8,863 nt of DNA from an uncultured Bacilli bacterium (GTDB lineage: Bacteria > Bacillota_I > Bacilli_A > RF39 > UBA660), in the NCBI GenBank assembly GCA_947627835.1, contig CANQXM010000048.1, positions 1 through 8,863 on the forward strand, written 5' to 3'. A model generated the notes under the pieces. It made no database searches, was not told the origin of the DNA, and saw nothing but the letters and a program-made list of their open reading frames with translations. The position numbers and the translations under genes were made by a program. Shown here one piece after another: positions 1-7,349 of this stretch (position 1 is the first letter of the stretch; every line of letters begins with the position of its first letter).

Positions 1-1
1 A

Positions 2-1630
2 ATATTCCTATATTATGCAGGAATGAGAAGTATTTCCCTCTTTGTTGACTTAACGAACTTTGTCATGTTAGAACTGGGTACACCAATGCATGCTTTTGAT
101 AATCGAGTAGTGAAAAACATTGTAGTAGATCGTGCAAAAGATCATACCACCTATACGACATTAGATGGTGTAGAAAGAAAACTAAACAAAGACATTTTAA
201 TGATTCAAAATAGCGAAAAATACTTTGGTATAGCAGGAATCATGGGTGGCTTAGATAGTGAAATCTTACCCGATACCACTGGAATATTTATTGAAAGTGC
301 CCTTTTTGATGCTACCAACATTCGTAAATCAGCCATCGCACTAGGGCTTCGTACAGAAGCAAGTGCTCGCTATGAAAAAAGCCTAGACCCAAATCAAAGT
401 ATGATTGCGTTAAAAAGAATGCTCTACTTACTAAATCAAGAAAACAAAGAAATGAAAATTACTTCCAACATCACAGATATCTATCCAAATCCACTAGAAG
501 AAAAAACCGTTATCTTAGAAAAAGAACTTTTAAATACCTACATGAGTTATGAAATGCCTTCTAAAGAAGTAGAAGAAATTCTAACTGCTCTTGGTTTTAA
601 AGTCAAAGAAGAAAAAGAAAAATACATCATTACCGTTCCAACTTACCGTGCTACCAAAGACATTACGATGAATGCCGACATCATTGAAGAACTTGCACGG
701 ATGCATGGATATGAGAATGTAGAAATGAAACCATTAAAATGTGATTTAACATTCCATGAATACGAAAATATGTGGGATGAAGAATACAAAGTAAAACGCT
801 ATCTAGCAACCAAATTTAACTTAAATGAAGTAAATAGTTATATTTGGTATGAAACGGCTCTATTAAATAAATTAAATATAACCAAAGATGGCGTAAAATT
901 GCTAGAAAAATCAGAAAACAATATTTTGCGAGATGATTTGAGTTTATCCCTTTTAACCATTGTTCGAAATAACTTTAAAAACCTTCATGAATGCAATATC
1001 TTTGAAATTGGTACTGTAATTAAAAATGGAGAGAATCATCGTCATTTAAGCATTATCTTAGCAAATGAAGATACAAAATTAGAAGAAAACTATTATCTAG
1101 CAAAAAATATCATTCAAAGTTTATTAAAAGACATGAAAAAGAAAACGGTAACCTTAACCGATCAAGTCGAATTTGACTATTACAATGAAAAACTTTCAAA
1201 AGCCATTTGCATTGATAATCAAGTGATTGGTTACTTGAATGTCTTTAAAAACAAAATTACCAATCTCATCAGCAAGAAAAAAAGTATCATTGCCATCGAA
1301 ATTGATTTTGAAAAATATCATGAATTAAAACCAGAAGTGAAAGAATTTATTCCTGCTAGTAAATATCAAACAGTAGAATTAGATTACACCATTATTGCTG
1401 GTTTAGAAGATAAATATAGCGTAATTGAACAAATCTTAAAAGAATTTAAAAGTCCAATTATCAAACAAGTTTCACTAATTGATACCTATCAAGATGAATA
1501 TGAAAAGAAATTTACCATTCGCTATATAGTTGGTAGTCCAGATAAAACCTTAGATGGAAAAGAACTAAATGACTTCAAACAAAAATTCATTGAACACATT
1601 CGTCATCATGGACTTGAAATTATAGAATAA
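2..1630 (+). CDS. pheT: Phenylalanine--tRNA ligase beta subunit, 5'-truncated by window edge
   Basis: This is the beta chain of the cytoplasmic (alpha-beta)2 enzyme that charges tRNA-Phe; the alpha chain PheS carries the active site. The reading frame is open back to base 2, so the first ATG (base 23) is an internal Met and about the first third is missing: the tRNA-binding OB fold, B1 and part of B3. Visible landmarks, counted from that Met, are the B3/4 segment with VDLTNFVMLELG and PMHAFD (residues 8-26), GLRTEAS (108-114), a B5 domain ending in IIEELARMHGYENV (220-233), the catalytic-like core, and a C-terminal anticodon-binding (FDX-ACB) domain from about 443 to the end with SPDKTLDGKEL. 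About 543 residues are present of a usual 790-820. It ends in TAA, 11 bases before a terminator. pheS is expected just upstream, outside the window. The identification is secure. Confidence 0.96.
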   Translation: MFLYYAGMRSISLFVDLTNFVMLELGTPMHAFDNRVVKNIVVDRAKDHTTYTTLDGVERKLNKDILMIQNSEKYFGIAGIMGGLDSEILPDTTGIFIESALFDATNIRKSAIALGLRTEASARYEKSLDPNQSMIALKRMLYLLNQENKEMKITSNITDIYPNPLEEKTVILEKELLNTYMSYEMPSKEVEEILTALGFKVKEEKEKYIITVPTYRATKDITMNADIIEELARMHGYENVEMKPLKCDLTFHEYENMWDEEYKVKRYLATKFNLNEVNSYIWYETALLNKLNITKDGVKLLEKSENNILRDDLSLSLLTIVRNNFKNLHECNIFEIGTVIKNGENHRHLSIILANEDTKLEENYYLAKNIIQSLLKDMKKKTVTLTDQVEFDYYNEKLSKAICIDNQVIGYLNVFKNKITNLISKKKSIIAIEIDFEKYHELKPEVKEFIPASKYQTVELDYTIIAGLEDKYSVIEQILKEFKSPIIKQVSLIDTYQDEYEKKFTIRYIVGSPDKTLDGKELNDFKQKFIEHIRHHGLEIIE

Positions 1631-1641
1631 AATCACATCAA

Positions 1642-1668
1642 AAAAAGCCTTTCATCATAAGGCTTTTT
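1642..1668. terminator. Bidirectional rho-independent terminator between convergent genes
   Basis: A perfect 10-bp stem, AAAAAGCCTT pairing with AAGGCTTTTT, closes a 7-base loop (TCATCAT). The right arm ends in a T run and the left arm begins with an A run, so both strands end in U-rich RNA after the hairpin. It lies 11 bases past the pheT stop and 7 bases past the stop of the minus-strand gene, so it can terminate both. Confidence 0.9.
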
Positions 1669-1675
1669 AAATTGG

Positions 1676-3565
1676 TTACATTTCTTTGGTTTCTCCAGTC
1701 CAGGTCCACCCATTTTCTTCTTTTTTAGTACTCCATTTATAAGTATATTCTAAATCTGGATTATTGATTTTTGTAGCTTTTACTTTATCACCACTGGTTA
1801 CACGAATACACGTACTACCATTATAATCATACCCAGAAGGACAGCTATAACCAACGAGTTCAGTTTTGGCATCGAGAATACATTTTTCTCCCTCTAACCG
1901 AGCTTCACTATTTTTACAATAATAGTAACCTTCTCCAGTAGTTTTTACATAACATTTCTTATTGGCACCACTACCTTTTTCCTGATATCCAGAAGGACAA
2001 ATATAATCATCTTTGGTAGTAACTTTTTTCGCTTCTACTTTCTTTTGACAAGAATAAGTTCCATCTTGATTTAAAGTAGATTCATACCCAGAAGGACAAA
2101 CCGGAATTTGAATGATATTTTTCGTAGCACTAACTTTTTTAACACATTCAGTATTTTCTTTAGAACCTTTTTCTTGATATCCATCAGGGCAAGTATAAGT
2201 AACTTTAGAAGTCGTCTTCTTCGCATCTACATACTTGACACATTCGGTTTCTTTATCATTTAAATCATATCCATAAGGACAATCTTTATTTTCATAAGCA
2301 GAGATATAATGATAACAAGAAGAACCACGTAATTCTACATCTTCTCCAGGAATATCATAACAAATATATTCTTTCTTTCTCGTATATACTTTATAAACAT
2401 ATTTCGTTTTTCCATTGCTTCCATCATAAGTATCTACCAGTTCATACTTCGTTGTTTCACTATTTTTACTTTCCATTTCTTTGGAATAAATCTTTCTGGA
2501 TGTAGCATGCCAACTTCCATAATCACGATCTGCTTTTGATGAATAATAACAACGATCTCCATCACGTCGTGGATAATCACTTGGACATTCATAACTTGCA
2601 CGATAATCTTTCGTAAGTTCACATTGATCGCCCACTAAACTACCAGAAGGACAAGTATATTTATAATCTCGTTTTGTAGCAGGAATGGTAATCACACACT
2701 TCGTACCATCTAACACACCTTCACTACAAGTATAATTTGCTTCTTTCTTCATGGTTGCATCTTTTGTAAGAATACATTCCTGACCGACTAAAGTTGCATT
2801 TTTATCACTACAAACATATTCACTCGTTCCAGATACTTTAATTGCATCGACATATTCATATTCATCCGTTGGCTTTTTATAACTAGCATTACTAACTTTA
2901 GCATTCGTCGTTTTATACTTGGCAATGGGAGTAGCAGTAAGCGTTTTACTACTTGAATAACAAGAAGTTCCACTTAACGTATATCCACTAGGACAAGAAT
3001 ATTCATAATTACTAGATTGAACGACCTTTTGAAGTTTGTAATAAACATTTTCAGTTTCTTCTTGATCTTCATTATCTTCCTTTTTGGAACTACTAGCAGA
3101 GTAGGTAAGTTGGAAAGTTTCTTCCTTTTCTTTTTCACCACAAGCAAGCGTTGCATCTAAATCAAACTTAGTATTGGTTGATTTCGTTAAAGTAACACTA
3201 CTATTTTCAGAATCACAAACATTTCCCTTTTTATCCTTAAGTGGTTGTGAATAATCTTCATCAATTAATTCTTGCAAAGTAACTACATATTCTTCATCTT
3301 TTTCACTAGGTCGATCATTTTCTTTAAAATATTGATAAGCAGCAGCACGCATAGTTTCTAAATTCTTCTTAAAGACTTTATTTTCAGATCCTTGACCAAT
3401 CTTCGTTGTAATAAAAATAAAGGCAAAGACCACCACTGCTAAAATCGCGATTTTCTTGAGTGCAGAACGAAAGTCAATATGGATAGCTGGTAGAGAAATC
3501 TTTCTTTTTTCCTTGACTTCTTTTTCCTTAATCACTTTTTTTGGTTTTAGTTCTTCATCATACAT
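1676..3565 (-). CDS. Single-pass membrane protein: pilin-like domain plus 12 two-cysteine (CPSGY-type) modules
   Basis: I do not recognise a named family for this 629-residue protein. Residues 1-37 are basic and probably cytoplasmic. Residues 38-55 (KIAILAVVVFAFIFITTK) form one membrane helix, so the rest should be extracellular. Residues 62-155 resemble the globular part of Firmicute pilin-like proteins: NLETMRAAAYQYFKEN, VTLQELIDEDY, then Cys117 and Cys142. No classical prepilin cleavage site (G before FTLxE) is present. An acidic Ser-rich linker (157-173) leads to twelve modules with exactly two Cys each: 191/202, 252/264, 280/290, 305/315, 327/339, 402/417, 429/442, 459/474, 490/506, 523/538, 550/562, 575/586. 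Many start Y-x-C-P-S-G-Y. All 26 Cys could pair. It has no LPxTG motif. The start is set by AAGGGGGG 7 bases upstream and a near-consensus promoter. An envelope or adhesive role is inference. Confidence 0.85.
   Translation of the reverse strand: MYDEELKPKKVIKEKEVKEKRKISLPAIHIDFRSALKKIAILAVVVFAFIFITTKIGQGSENKVFKKNLETMRAAAYQYFKENDRPSEKDEEYVVTLQELIDEDYSQPLKDKKGNVCDSENSSVTLTKSTNTKFDLDATLACGEKEKEETFQLTYSASSSKKEDNEDQEETENVYYKLQKVVQSSNYEYSCPSGYTLSGTSCYSSSKTLTATPIAKYKTTNAKVSNASYKKPTDEYEYVDAIKVSGTSEYVCSDKNATLVGQECILTKDATMKKEANYTCSEGVLDGTKCVITIPATKRDYKYTCPSGSLVGDQCELTKDYRASYECPSDYPRRDGDRCYYSSKADRDYGSWHATSRKIYSKEMESKNSETTKYELVDTYDGSNGKTKYVYKVYTRKKEYICYDIPGEDVELRGSSCYHYISAYENKDCPYGYDLNDKETECVKYVDAKKTTSKVTYTCPDGYQEKGSKENTECVKKVSATKNIIQIPVCPSGYESTLNQDGTYSCQKKVEAKKVTTKDDYICPSGYQEKGSGANKKCYVKTTGEGYYYCKNSEARLEGEKCILDAKTELVGYSCPSGYDYNGSTCIRVTSGDKVKATKINNPDLEYTYKWSTKKEENGWTWTGETKEM
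1800..3001 (-). repeat. Coding repeats of the cysteine-module region
   Basis: This stretch encodes the twelve two-Cys modules of the 629-residue protein, of about 20-25 residues each plus spacers of variable length. On the plus strand the C-P-S-G codons appear as CCAGAAGGACA, exact near 1830, 1990, 2089 and 2642, with variants near 2180, 2271 and 2986. Modules 8 and 10 share GYQEKGS and are the most alike, while modules 2, 3 and 11 have lost the P-S-G-Y part but keep both cysteines. The Cys-to-Cys spacing runs from 10 to 16 residues. Confidence 0.8.
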
Positions 3566-3572
3566 ATTAATG

Positions 3573-3580
3573 CCCCCCTT
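3573..3580 (-). promoter_or_regulatory. Ribosome binding site of the cysteine-module gene
   Basis: On the minus strand this reads AAGGGGGG, with 7 bases before the ATG at 3565. It is purine-rich but has a run of six G instead of the usual AGGAGG, and it fixes the start codon. Confidence 0.75.
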
Positions 3581-3615
3581 AAAATATAATAATATATATA
3601 ATAAAAATTAACTAA

Positions 3616-3644
3616 ATTATAGTATAAAAAGGTAGAGAAGTCAA
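3616..3644 (-). promoter_or_regulatory. Sigma-A-type promoter of the cysteine-module gene
   Basis: On the minus strand the -35 box is TTGACT (3644-3639), followed by a 17-base spacer and a perfect -10 box TATAAT (3621-3616). Transcription should start near 3609, giving a 5' leader of about 44 bases. This is a near-consensus promoter, so strong basal expression is expected. Confidence 0.85.
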
Positions 3645-3675
3645 ATAGACACAGCATCTTATAATAATCCCCAGT

Positions 3676-3704
3676 TTTAAAATGCCAAAAAAACGTGTTA
3701 TAAT
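3676..3704 (+). promoter_or_regulatory. Extended -10 promoter of the 1189-residue repeat protein gene
   Basis: A perfect TATAAT (3699-3704) is preceded by TGT, making an extended -10 (TGTTATAAT). The -35 region 17 bases upstream (TTTAAA, 3676-3681) is weak, as is usual when the extended -10 carries recognition. Transcription should start near 3711, leaving a very short leader of about 17 bases. Confidence 0.7.
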
Positions 3705-3714
3705 AGGAAAGAAC

Positions 3715-3720
3715 GGGGGA
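3715..3720 (+). promoter_or_regulatory. Ribosome binding site of the 1189-residue repeat protein gene
   Basis: GGGGGA lies 7 bases before the ATG at 3728. Like the divergent gene it uses a G run rather than AGGAGG. Confidence 0.65.
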
Positions 3721-3727
3721 AAAACAG

Positions 3728-6700
3728 ATGAAAAAAAGAGAAATGCCATTAGAAATTGCATTAAACTTAATTTTTAAGAAAAACATTGAAACCATTAAAG
3801 TAGGGCAAGATCGAGTACGAAGTCTTTCCAATTTAATTTTAGAAAAAGAAGGCGAAAAAATTAATGAACTTCCTCTTTCTGAAATTGAAAAAAAGATTTA
3901 TCCCTATGTCGATCAATACTTATATAATAGTATCAGAAATAACAATACCATATTAATCAAAGAATTAATTTTTCCATACAAACACATTTATGAACGCGTG
4001 AATGAAATAACCAATACCAAAGAAAATGCTCAAAATTATGATATGTTTATTCGTTTAGTCATTCACCTTGCAGTACGAAATAGCGAAACAGAAAACATTG
4101 GAGTTACATTGACGAACCTTTATAGAAAGGCCTTAAAAATGTCAAAGCAACCAGTTCAAACTTCCAAAGAAAATAAAAAGACAACGAAAAAAGAAAATGC
4201 CAAAAATCCAGTATACGAATATTTATGGAAGCGATATGCAATGGCTCCATTCTTATTTCAAGCAGCATACTACGCCATACCAAAAGAAATTAGAGAAAAA
4301 CTAAGCGAACTAAATGAAGACAATGTCATCTATTTTGATCGTCAAATCAAAAGACTATCTCGTTTTTACTTTCTATTAAAAGATAGTGGATACAATAATT
4401 TTGAAATTACCCAAGAACTCATGCGCTTGATGGAAAAAAGTGATTTAAATCAAGAATTAAAAATCTTTCGTGAAAAATACTTGAAAAATAAGGGATTAAA
4501 TAGCGATATCATTGAAGTTGAATTAAAAAATGTCGAACAAAAAGAAGAAGAAAAATTTCAAATTCTTCGTCAGTTTTTAGGAATCAGTGTCTATCTTCGA
4601 AAACAATCACTAGAAAATATTGAAAGAATCGGGATTGCATGGATAGAGCAAATTCAAAGAGAAAAAGAACAAAAATATACCATTTATAAACATTTTTTAC
4701 AAGAAGATGCCCTATTAGTAACAAAAATCATCGGAATAATGAAATACGAATACCCAGAGCATTATCAGATTTTTGTAAAAGCACATGGAGAAAGCCTTCG
4801 CAGTTATCATCCTTTAAATAAGGAAGAACAAAATCGTTATGAGCTAGCAATAAATGAAACCCAAAAGATTTTAAAGAAAGTCAAAAAAGGCCAGATAAAA
4901 CTTGATGAAAAAGATCATGTTTTCATTCAAACCGACTATCAATCTACAACCATTTATGATGAGTTAGTCGGATACGCAAGAAAAAGAATCGATGAAGTTT
5001 TAAAACAGATTCATAATGATGATGAAATTGCAAGCATTCTAAAAGAAGCTTATGGAACAAACTTTGACGAAATCTATCACTTACCACTTGAAAAACAACC
5101 CGAATGGAAAAAAGCCATCTCTCGTTTAAAAACCATTCTAGAAACGAAAAACAACCTCTTTGCAAAATTAGCACCTGCCATCCAAAGTGATATTGAAAAT
5201 GCGGTAAAAGAACTAGATGAACCGCACAAAAAAGTAATTTTAAAAGTGCATGGACCATCACTTTTAGAAAACCATTATGGTCTTGATGAAGAGACGAAAA
5301 AAATTTACTTAGAAGCAATCGAAGAAATCAAAGTAAAATCAAACTACGAAATGCACCGCAAAAGTTTAATCAAACCTTATGAAGAACTTCAAGCCATTTA
5401 TCCAGGAATAGACAAAGAACAAATTATTGCAGCAATTGAATTATTGGGACATTACTATCCAAAACAAAAAGAAAGAATCATCGAACGTTTAGGAGAAGAT
5501 TACCAATCTTGTAATGAAATGAGTTTAAGCGCGCACGAACACTATAAAAAGGCCATAAAAAATGTTCAAAAAATCATTGATAATACTTTTGAACCAAAGA
5601 GAATATTAGGAAAAAGTATCGAAATGATATCTCCAGGTACCCCAAGAGAAGAAATCATAAGTGTAATTCAAGTATTGGGAACCCTATATCCAAAACAACA
5701 ACAATGGCTTTACAAAAAATTTGGACCACAGTTAGATAAAAATGGTGAATGGACCCAAGAAGAGAGCAAACAATACTTTGTCATCAAAAAAAATATTCAA
5801 AAATTGCTAAATGGACACCTCCAACCCCATAAAAATAATTTCATTCAAATATTTCAAGATTTATTAAATGAATATGGGGAAGAAACGGTTTTAACAGCGA
5901 TTACGATACTTCAAAAAAGTGATCCAAAACTCGCCGAAATCATTTATAAACGACATGGAACCACTTTACAAGAAAATAGTTCTTTACAGAAAAATGAATG
6001 TATACTTTACGAACATGGAGTTAAGAAAATGACAAGTATTTTAAATGATATGTGTAAAACTGAAACCTTAAAAGATTTATATCCAGAAGTAAGCATTGAA
6101 GAATTAAAAGAAAAAATCGGAAATTTAGAAAATGTCAACGATCGACAAATCCTATACAAACGATATGGCGAAAATCTAAATGAAATTCATGATATAGAAA
6201 ATAAAGATCAAATCATATTACTAGAAGCTCTAACCAAATTAAAAGAACAATTTGCTTTAAAAAGTGAATTATTAAAATTTTTTCCTAAAAAGGATCGAGC
6301 AATCATTCTCACTATGTTAGAACTAGAAGATCCCAAAAGTATGGAAATTCTAAAAAGCGTACATGGTCCAAAATTAAATTATCAACGAGAAATCAAACCA
6401 GAAGAACAAAATCAGTACAAATTAGCAAGAAAAAGGCTCAAAAAAATTGGTTGGTTAAAATCGAAGTTAGATGCACATCAAAACTTATTTGCATACAAAC
6501 TAGGAGAAGAAAGTCAAGTTCGTTTAGCGCTAAAGGCGTTAAATCGAGAATATCCAGAATTATATAAAATCATTATAAAACGCCATAACGAAGACTTTCT
6601 TGGAATAAATCCTTTAAACGATGAAGAAAAAGTTGAATATTTCAAAGCTCTTACGAAAATTTATATCATGTCTCCAAGGAAAAGCAATACCAGTTTAGAA

Positions 6701-7297
6701 AAATATTCCATCGAACAAATTCAAGAAAAGATGGCCTTATTAAAGACTCAGAATCCAAATTATTATGAAATTTTAGTAAAATATCATGGAACAAACTTTG
6801 AAAGTCAAAGGCAAGTATCCAAAGAAGATATAACAACTTATTGGAATGCCAGAGCCAAATTATCTAGAATGTTAGGTAATCAAACACATACAAATAAATT
6901 TTCAAATGTTCAAACCATCAGTTATCAAGAACTATTAAAAAAAACATTAAAAAAACATCAAAAAGATTTAGCAATTATTAAAGCCAAAAGAAGACAAGAA
7001 AAAACCATTGAAATTAGTAAAAAATATGGAATCGAAGTGGAAGTGCTATATCGTATTTATGCTCAAAACTTACTTTTCTTTGGCAATCAAATTCCAGAAA
7101 TATTAAGAGAAATTATTCAAAATAGTAAAAAAGGAAGATATTATTTATTAAATAGTATTCATATGAGATATTTAATAAATCACTTGAGTCCAGATGAAAT
7201 ACAAAAATGGTTAGAAGAAATATTCGTAGGTAGTGCCAAACAAAACTTACGATACCAAAAAGCTCTAATCAAATTACAAGAAATAGCAACGAAATAA
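3728..7297 (+). CDS. Large helical repeat protein of unknown function (1189 residues)
   Basis: I do not recognise this protein. It has no signal peptide and no membrane helix, is rich in Lys and Glu, has only three Cys, and looks almost wholly alpha-helical, so it is probably cytoplasmic. Residues 1-140 are a helical N-terminal part, 145-160 a Lys-rich linker, and 161-330 a second helical region. About ten degenerate repeats follow (331-1049), each a helix ending in an L-x-x-x-Y-P-like turn, a K-x-H-G or K-R-Y-G box, then L, E-E and Y-x-x-A-x-x-K-hydrophobic. The box Gly positions are 354, 443, 509, 589, 666, 744, 814, 880, (Asn954) and 1021. The C-terminus (1050-1189) is helical and carries a possible helix-turn-helix around 1092-1112. 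The gene is monocistronic, divergent from the Cys-module gene, and has its own promoter and terminator. A scaffold or nucleic-acid-binding role would be inference only. Confidence 0.85.
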   Translation: MKKREMPLEIALNLIFKKNIETIKVGQDRVRSLSNLILEKEGEKINELPLSEIEKKIYPYVDQYLYNSIRNNNTILIKELIFPYKHIYERVNEITNTKENAQNYDMFIRLVIHLAVRNSETENIGVTLTNLYRKALKMSKQPVQTSKENKKTTKKENAKNPVYEYLWKRYAMAPFLFQAAYYAIPKEIREKLSELNEDNVIYFDRQIKRLSRFYFLLKDSGYNNFEITQELMRLMEKSDLNQELKIFREKYLKNKGLNSDIIEVELKNVEQKEEEKFQILRQFLGISVYLRKQSLENIERIGIAWIEQIQREKEQKYTIYKHFLQEDALLVTKIIGIMKYEYPEHYQIFVKAHGESLRSYHPLNKEEQNRYELAINETQKILKKVKKGQIKLDEKDHVFIQTDYQSTTIYDELVGYARKRIDEVLKQIHNDDEIASILKEAYGTNFDEIYHLPLEKQPEWKKAISRLKTILETKNNLFAKLAPAIQSDIENAVKELDEPHKKVILKVHGPSLLENHYGLDEETKKIYLEAIEEIKVKSNYEMHRKSLIKPYEELQAIYPGIDKEQIIAAIELLGHYYPKQKERIIERLGEDYQSCNEMSLSAHEHYKKAIKNVQKIIDNTFEPKRILGKSIEMISPGTPREEIISVIQVLGTLYPKQQQWLYKKFGPQLDKNGEWTQEESKQYFVIKKNIQKLLNGHLQPHKNNFIQIFQDLLNEYGEETVLTAITILQKSDPKLAEIIYKRHGTTLQENSSLQKNECILYEHGVKKMTSILNDMCKTETLKDLYPEVSIEELKEKIGNLENVNDRQILYKRYGENLNEIHDIENKDQIILLEALTKLKEQFALKSELLKFFPKKDRAIILTMLELEDPKSMEILKSVHGPKLNYQREIKPEEQNQYKLARKRLKKIGWLKSKLDAHQNLFAYKLGEESQVRLALKALNREYPELYKIIIKRHNEDFLGINPLNDEEKVEYFKALTKIYIMSPRKSNTSLEKYSIEQIQEKMALLKTQNPNYYEILVKYHGTNFESQRQVSKEDITTYWNARAKLSRMLGNQTHTNKFSNVQTISYQELLKKTLKKHQKDLAIIKAKRRQEKTIEISKKYGIEVEVLYRIYAQNLLFFGNQIPEILREIIQNSKKGRYYLLNSIHMRYLINHLSPDEIQKWLEEIFVGSAKQNLRYQKALIKLQEIATK
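4727..6874 (+). repeat. Ten degenerate 66-89-residue repeats within the helical protein
   Basis: The units are recognised by a central box: KAHGESL, KEAYGTNF, KVHGPSL, ERLGEDY, KKFGPQL, KRHGTTL, KRYGENL, SVHGPKL, KRHNEDF and KYHGTNF. Distances between box glycines are 89, 66, 80, 77, 78, 70, 66, 74 and 67 residues. Before the box is a hydrophobic helix often containing LxxxYP, as in LGHYYPKQ and LGTLYPKQ in units 4 and 5. After it comes an acidic helix of the type LxxEExxxYxxAxxKI. The second unit is the most divergent and the ninth has lost the box Gly. The repeats differ too much to be recent DNA duplications. Confidence 0.75.
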
Positions 7298-7307
7298 GTT
7301 GCTTTTT
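7285..7307 (+). terminator. Rho-independent terminator of the repeat protein gene
   Basis: AGCAAC (7285-7290) pairs with GTTGCT (7298-7303) and is followed by a T run to 7307. The 7-base loop GAAATAA contains the gene's own stop codon (7295-7297), so the left arm is coding sequence. Confidence 0.8.
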
Positions 7308-7308
7308 C

Positions 7309-7337
7309 TGTACATTTGTATTGTTTTATGATAAAAT
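7309..7337 (+). promoter_or_regulatory. Probable ssrA promoter
   Basis: A -35-like TGTACA (7309-7314, 4 of 6 to consensus), a 17-base spacer and a -10-like TAAAAT (7332-7337, 5 of 6) end 12 bases before the mature tmRNA 5' end. An alternative -35, TTGTAT (7316-7321), has no good -10 partner. The preceding terminator ends only 2 bases upstream, so ssrA must have its own promoter here. Confidence 0.5.
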
Positions 7338-7349
7338 TAACATACATCC

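Noticed and set aside
23..25. ATG at 23 as the true start of pheT
   Set aside because: The frame is open upstream to base 2, the codons before it fit the conserved lead-in to the VD-x-TN-x-V motif, and the protein would lack its essential N-terminal domains; it is an internal Met at a truncated edge.
1800..3001. Regular short repeats as a CRISPR array
   Set aside because: The repeats are in frame within a coding gene, imperfect and unevenly spaced, and encode cysteine modules.
2434..3156. Short minus-strand open frames within the Cys-module gene
   Set aside because: They are alternate frames of the 629-residue gene, with low-complexity Lys/Ile/Val composition and no ribosome sites of their own.
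3669..3719. CCCC at 3669-3672 pairing with the GGGGG ribosome site as a translational switch
   Set aside because: The CCCC lies upstream of the -10 box and so would not be in the transcript.
3547..3831. 94-residue minus-strand open frame across the divergent promoter region
   Set aside because: It would cover both promoters and the starts of two real genes; composition is that of AT-rich noncoding DNA.
4944..5318. 124-residue minus-strand open frame inside the repeat-protein gene
   Set aside because: Leu/Phe/His-rich translation is what antisense of A-rich coding sequence gives; no ribosome site, promoter or family features.
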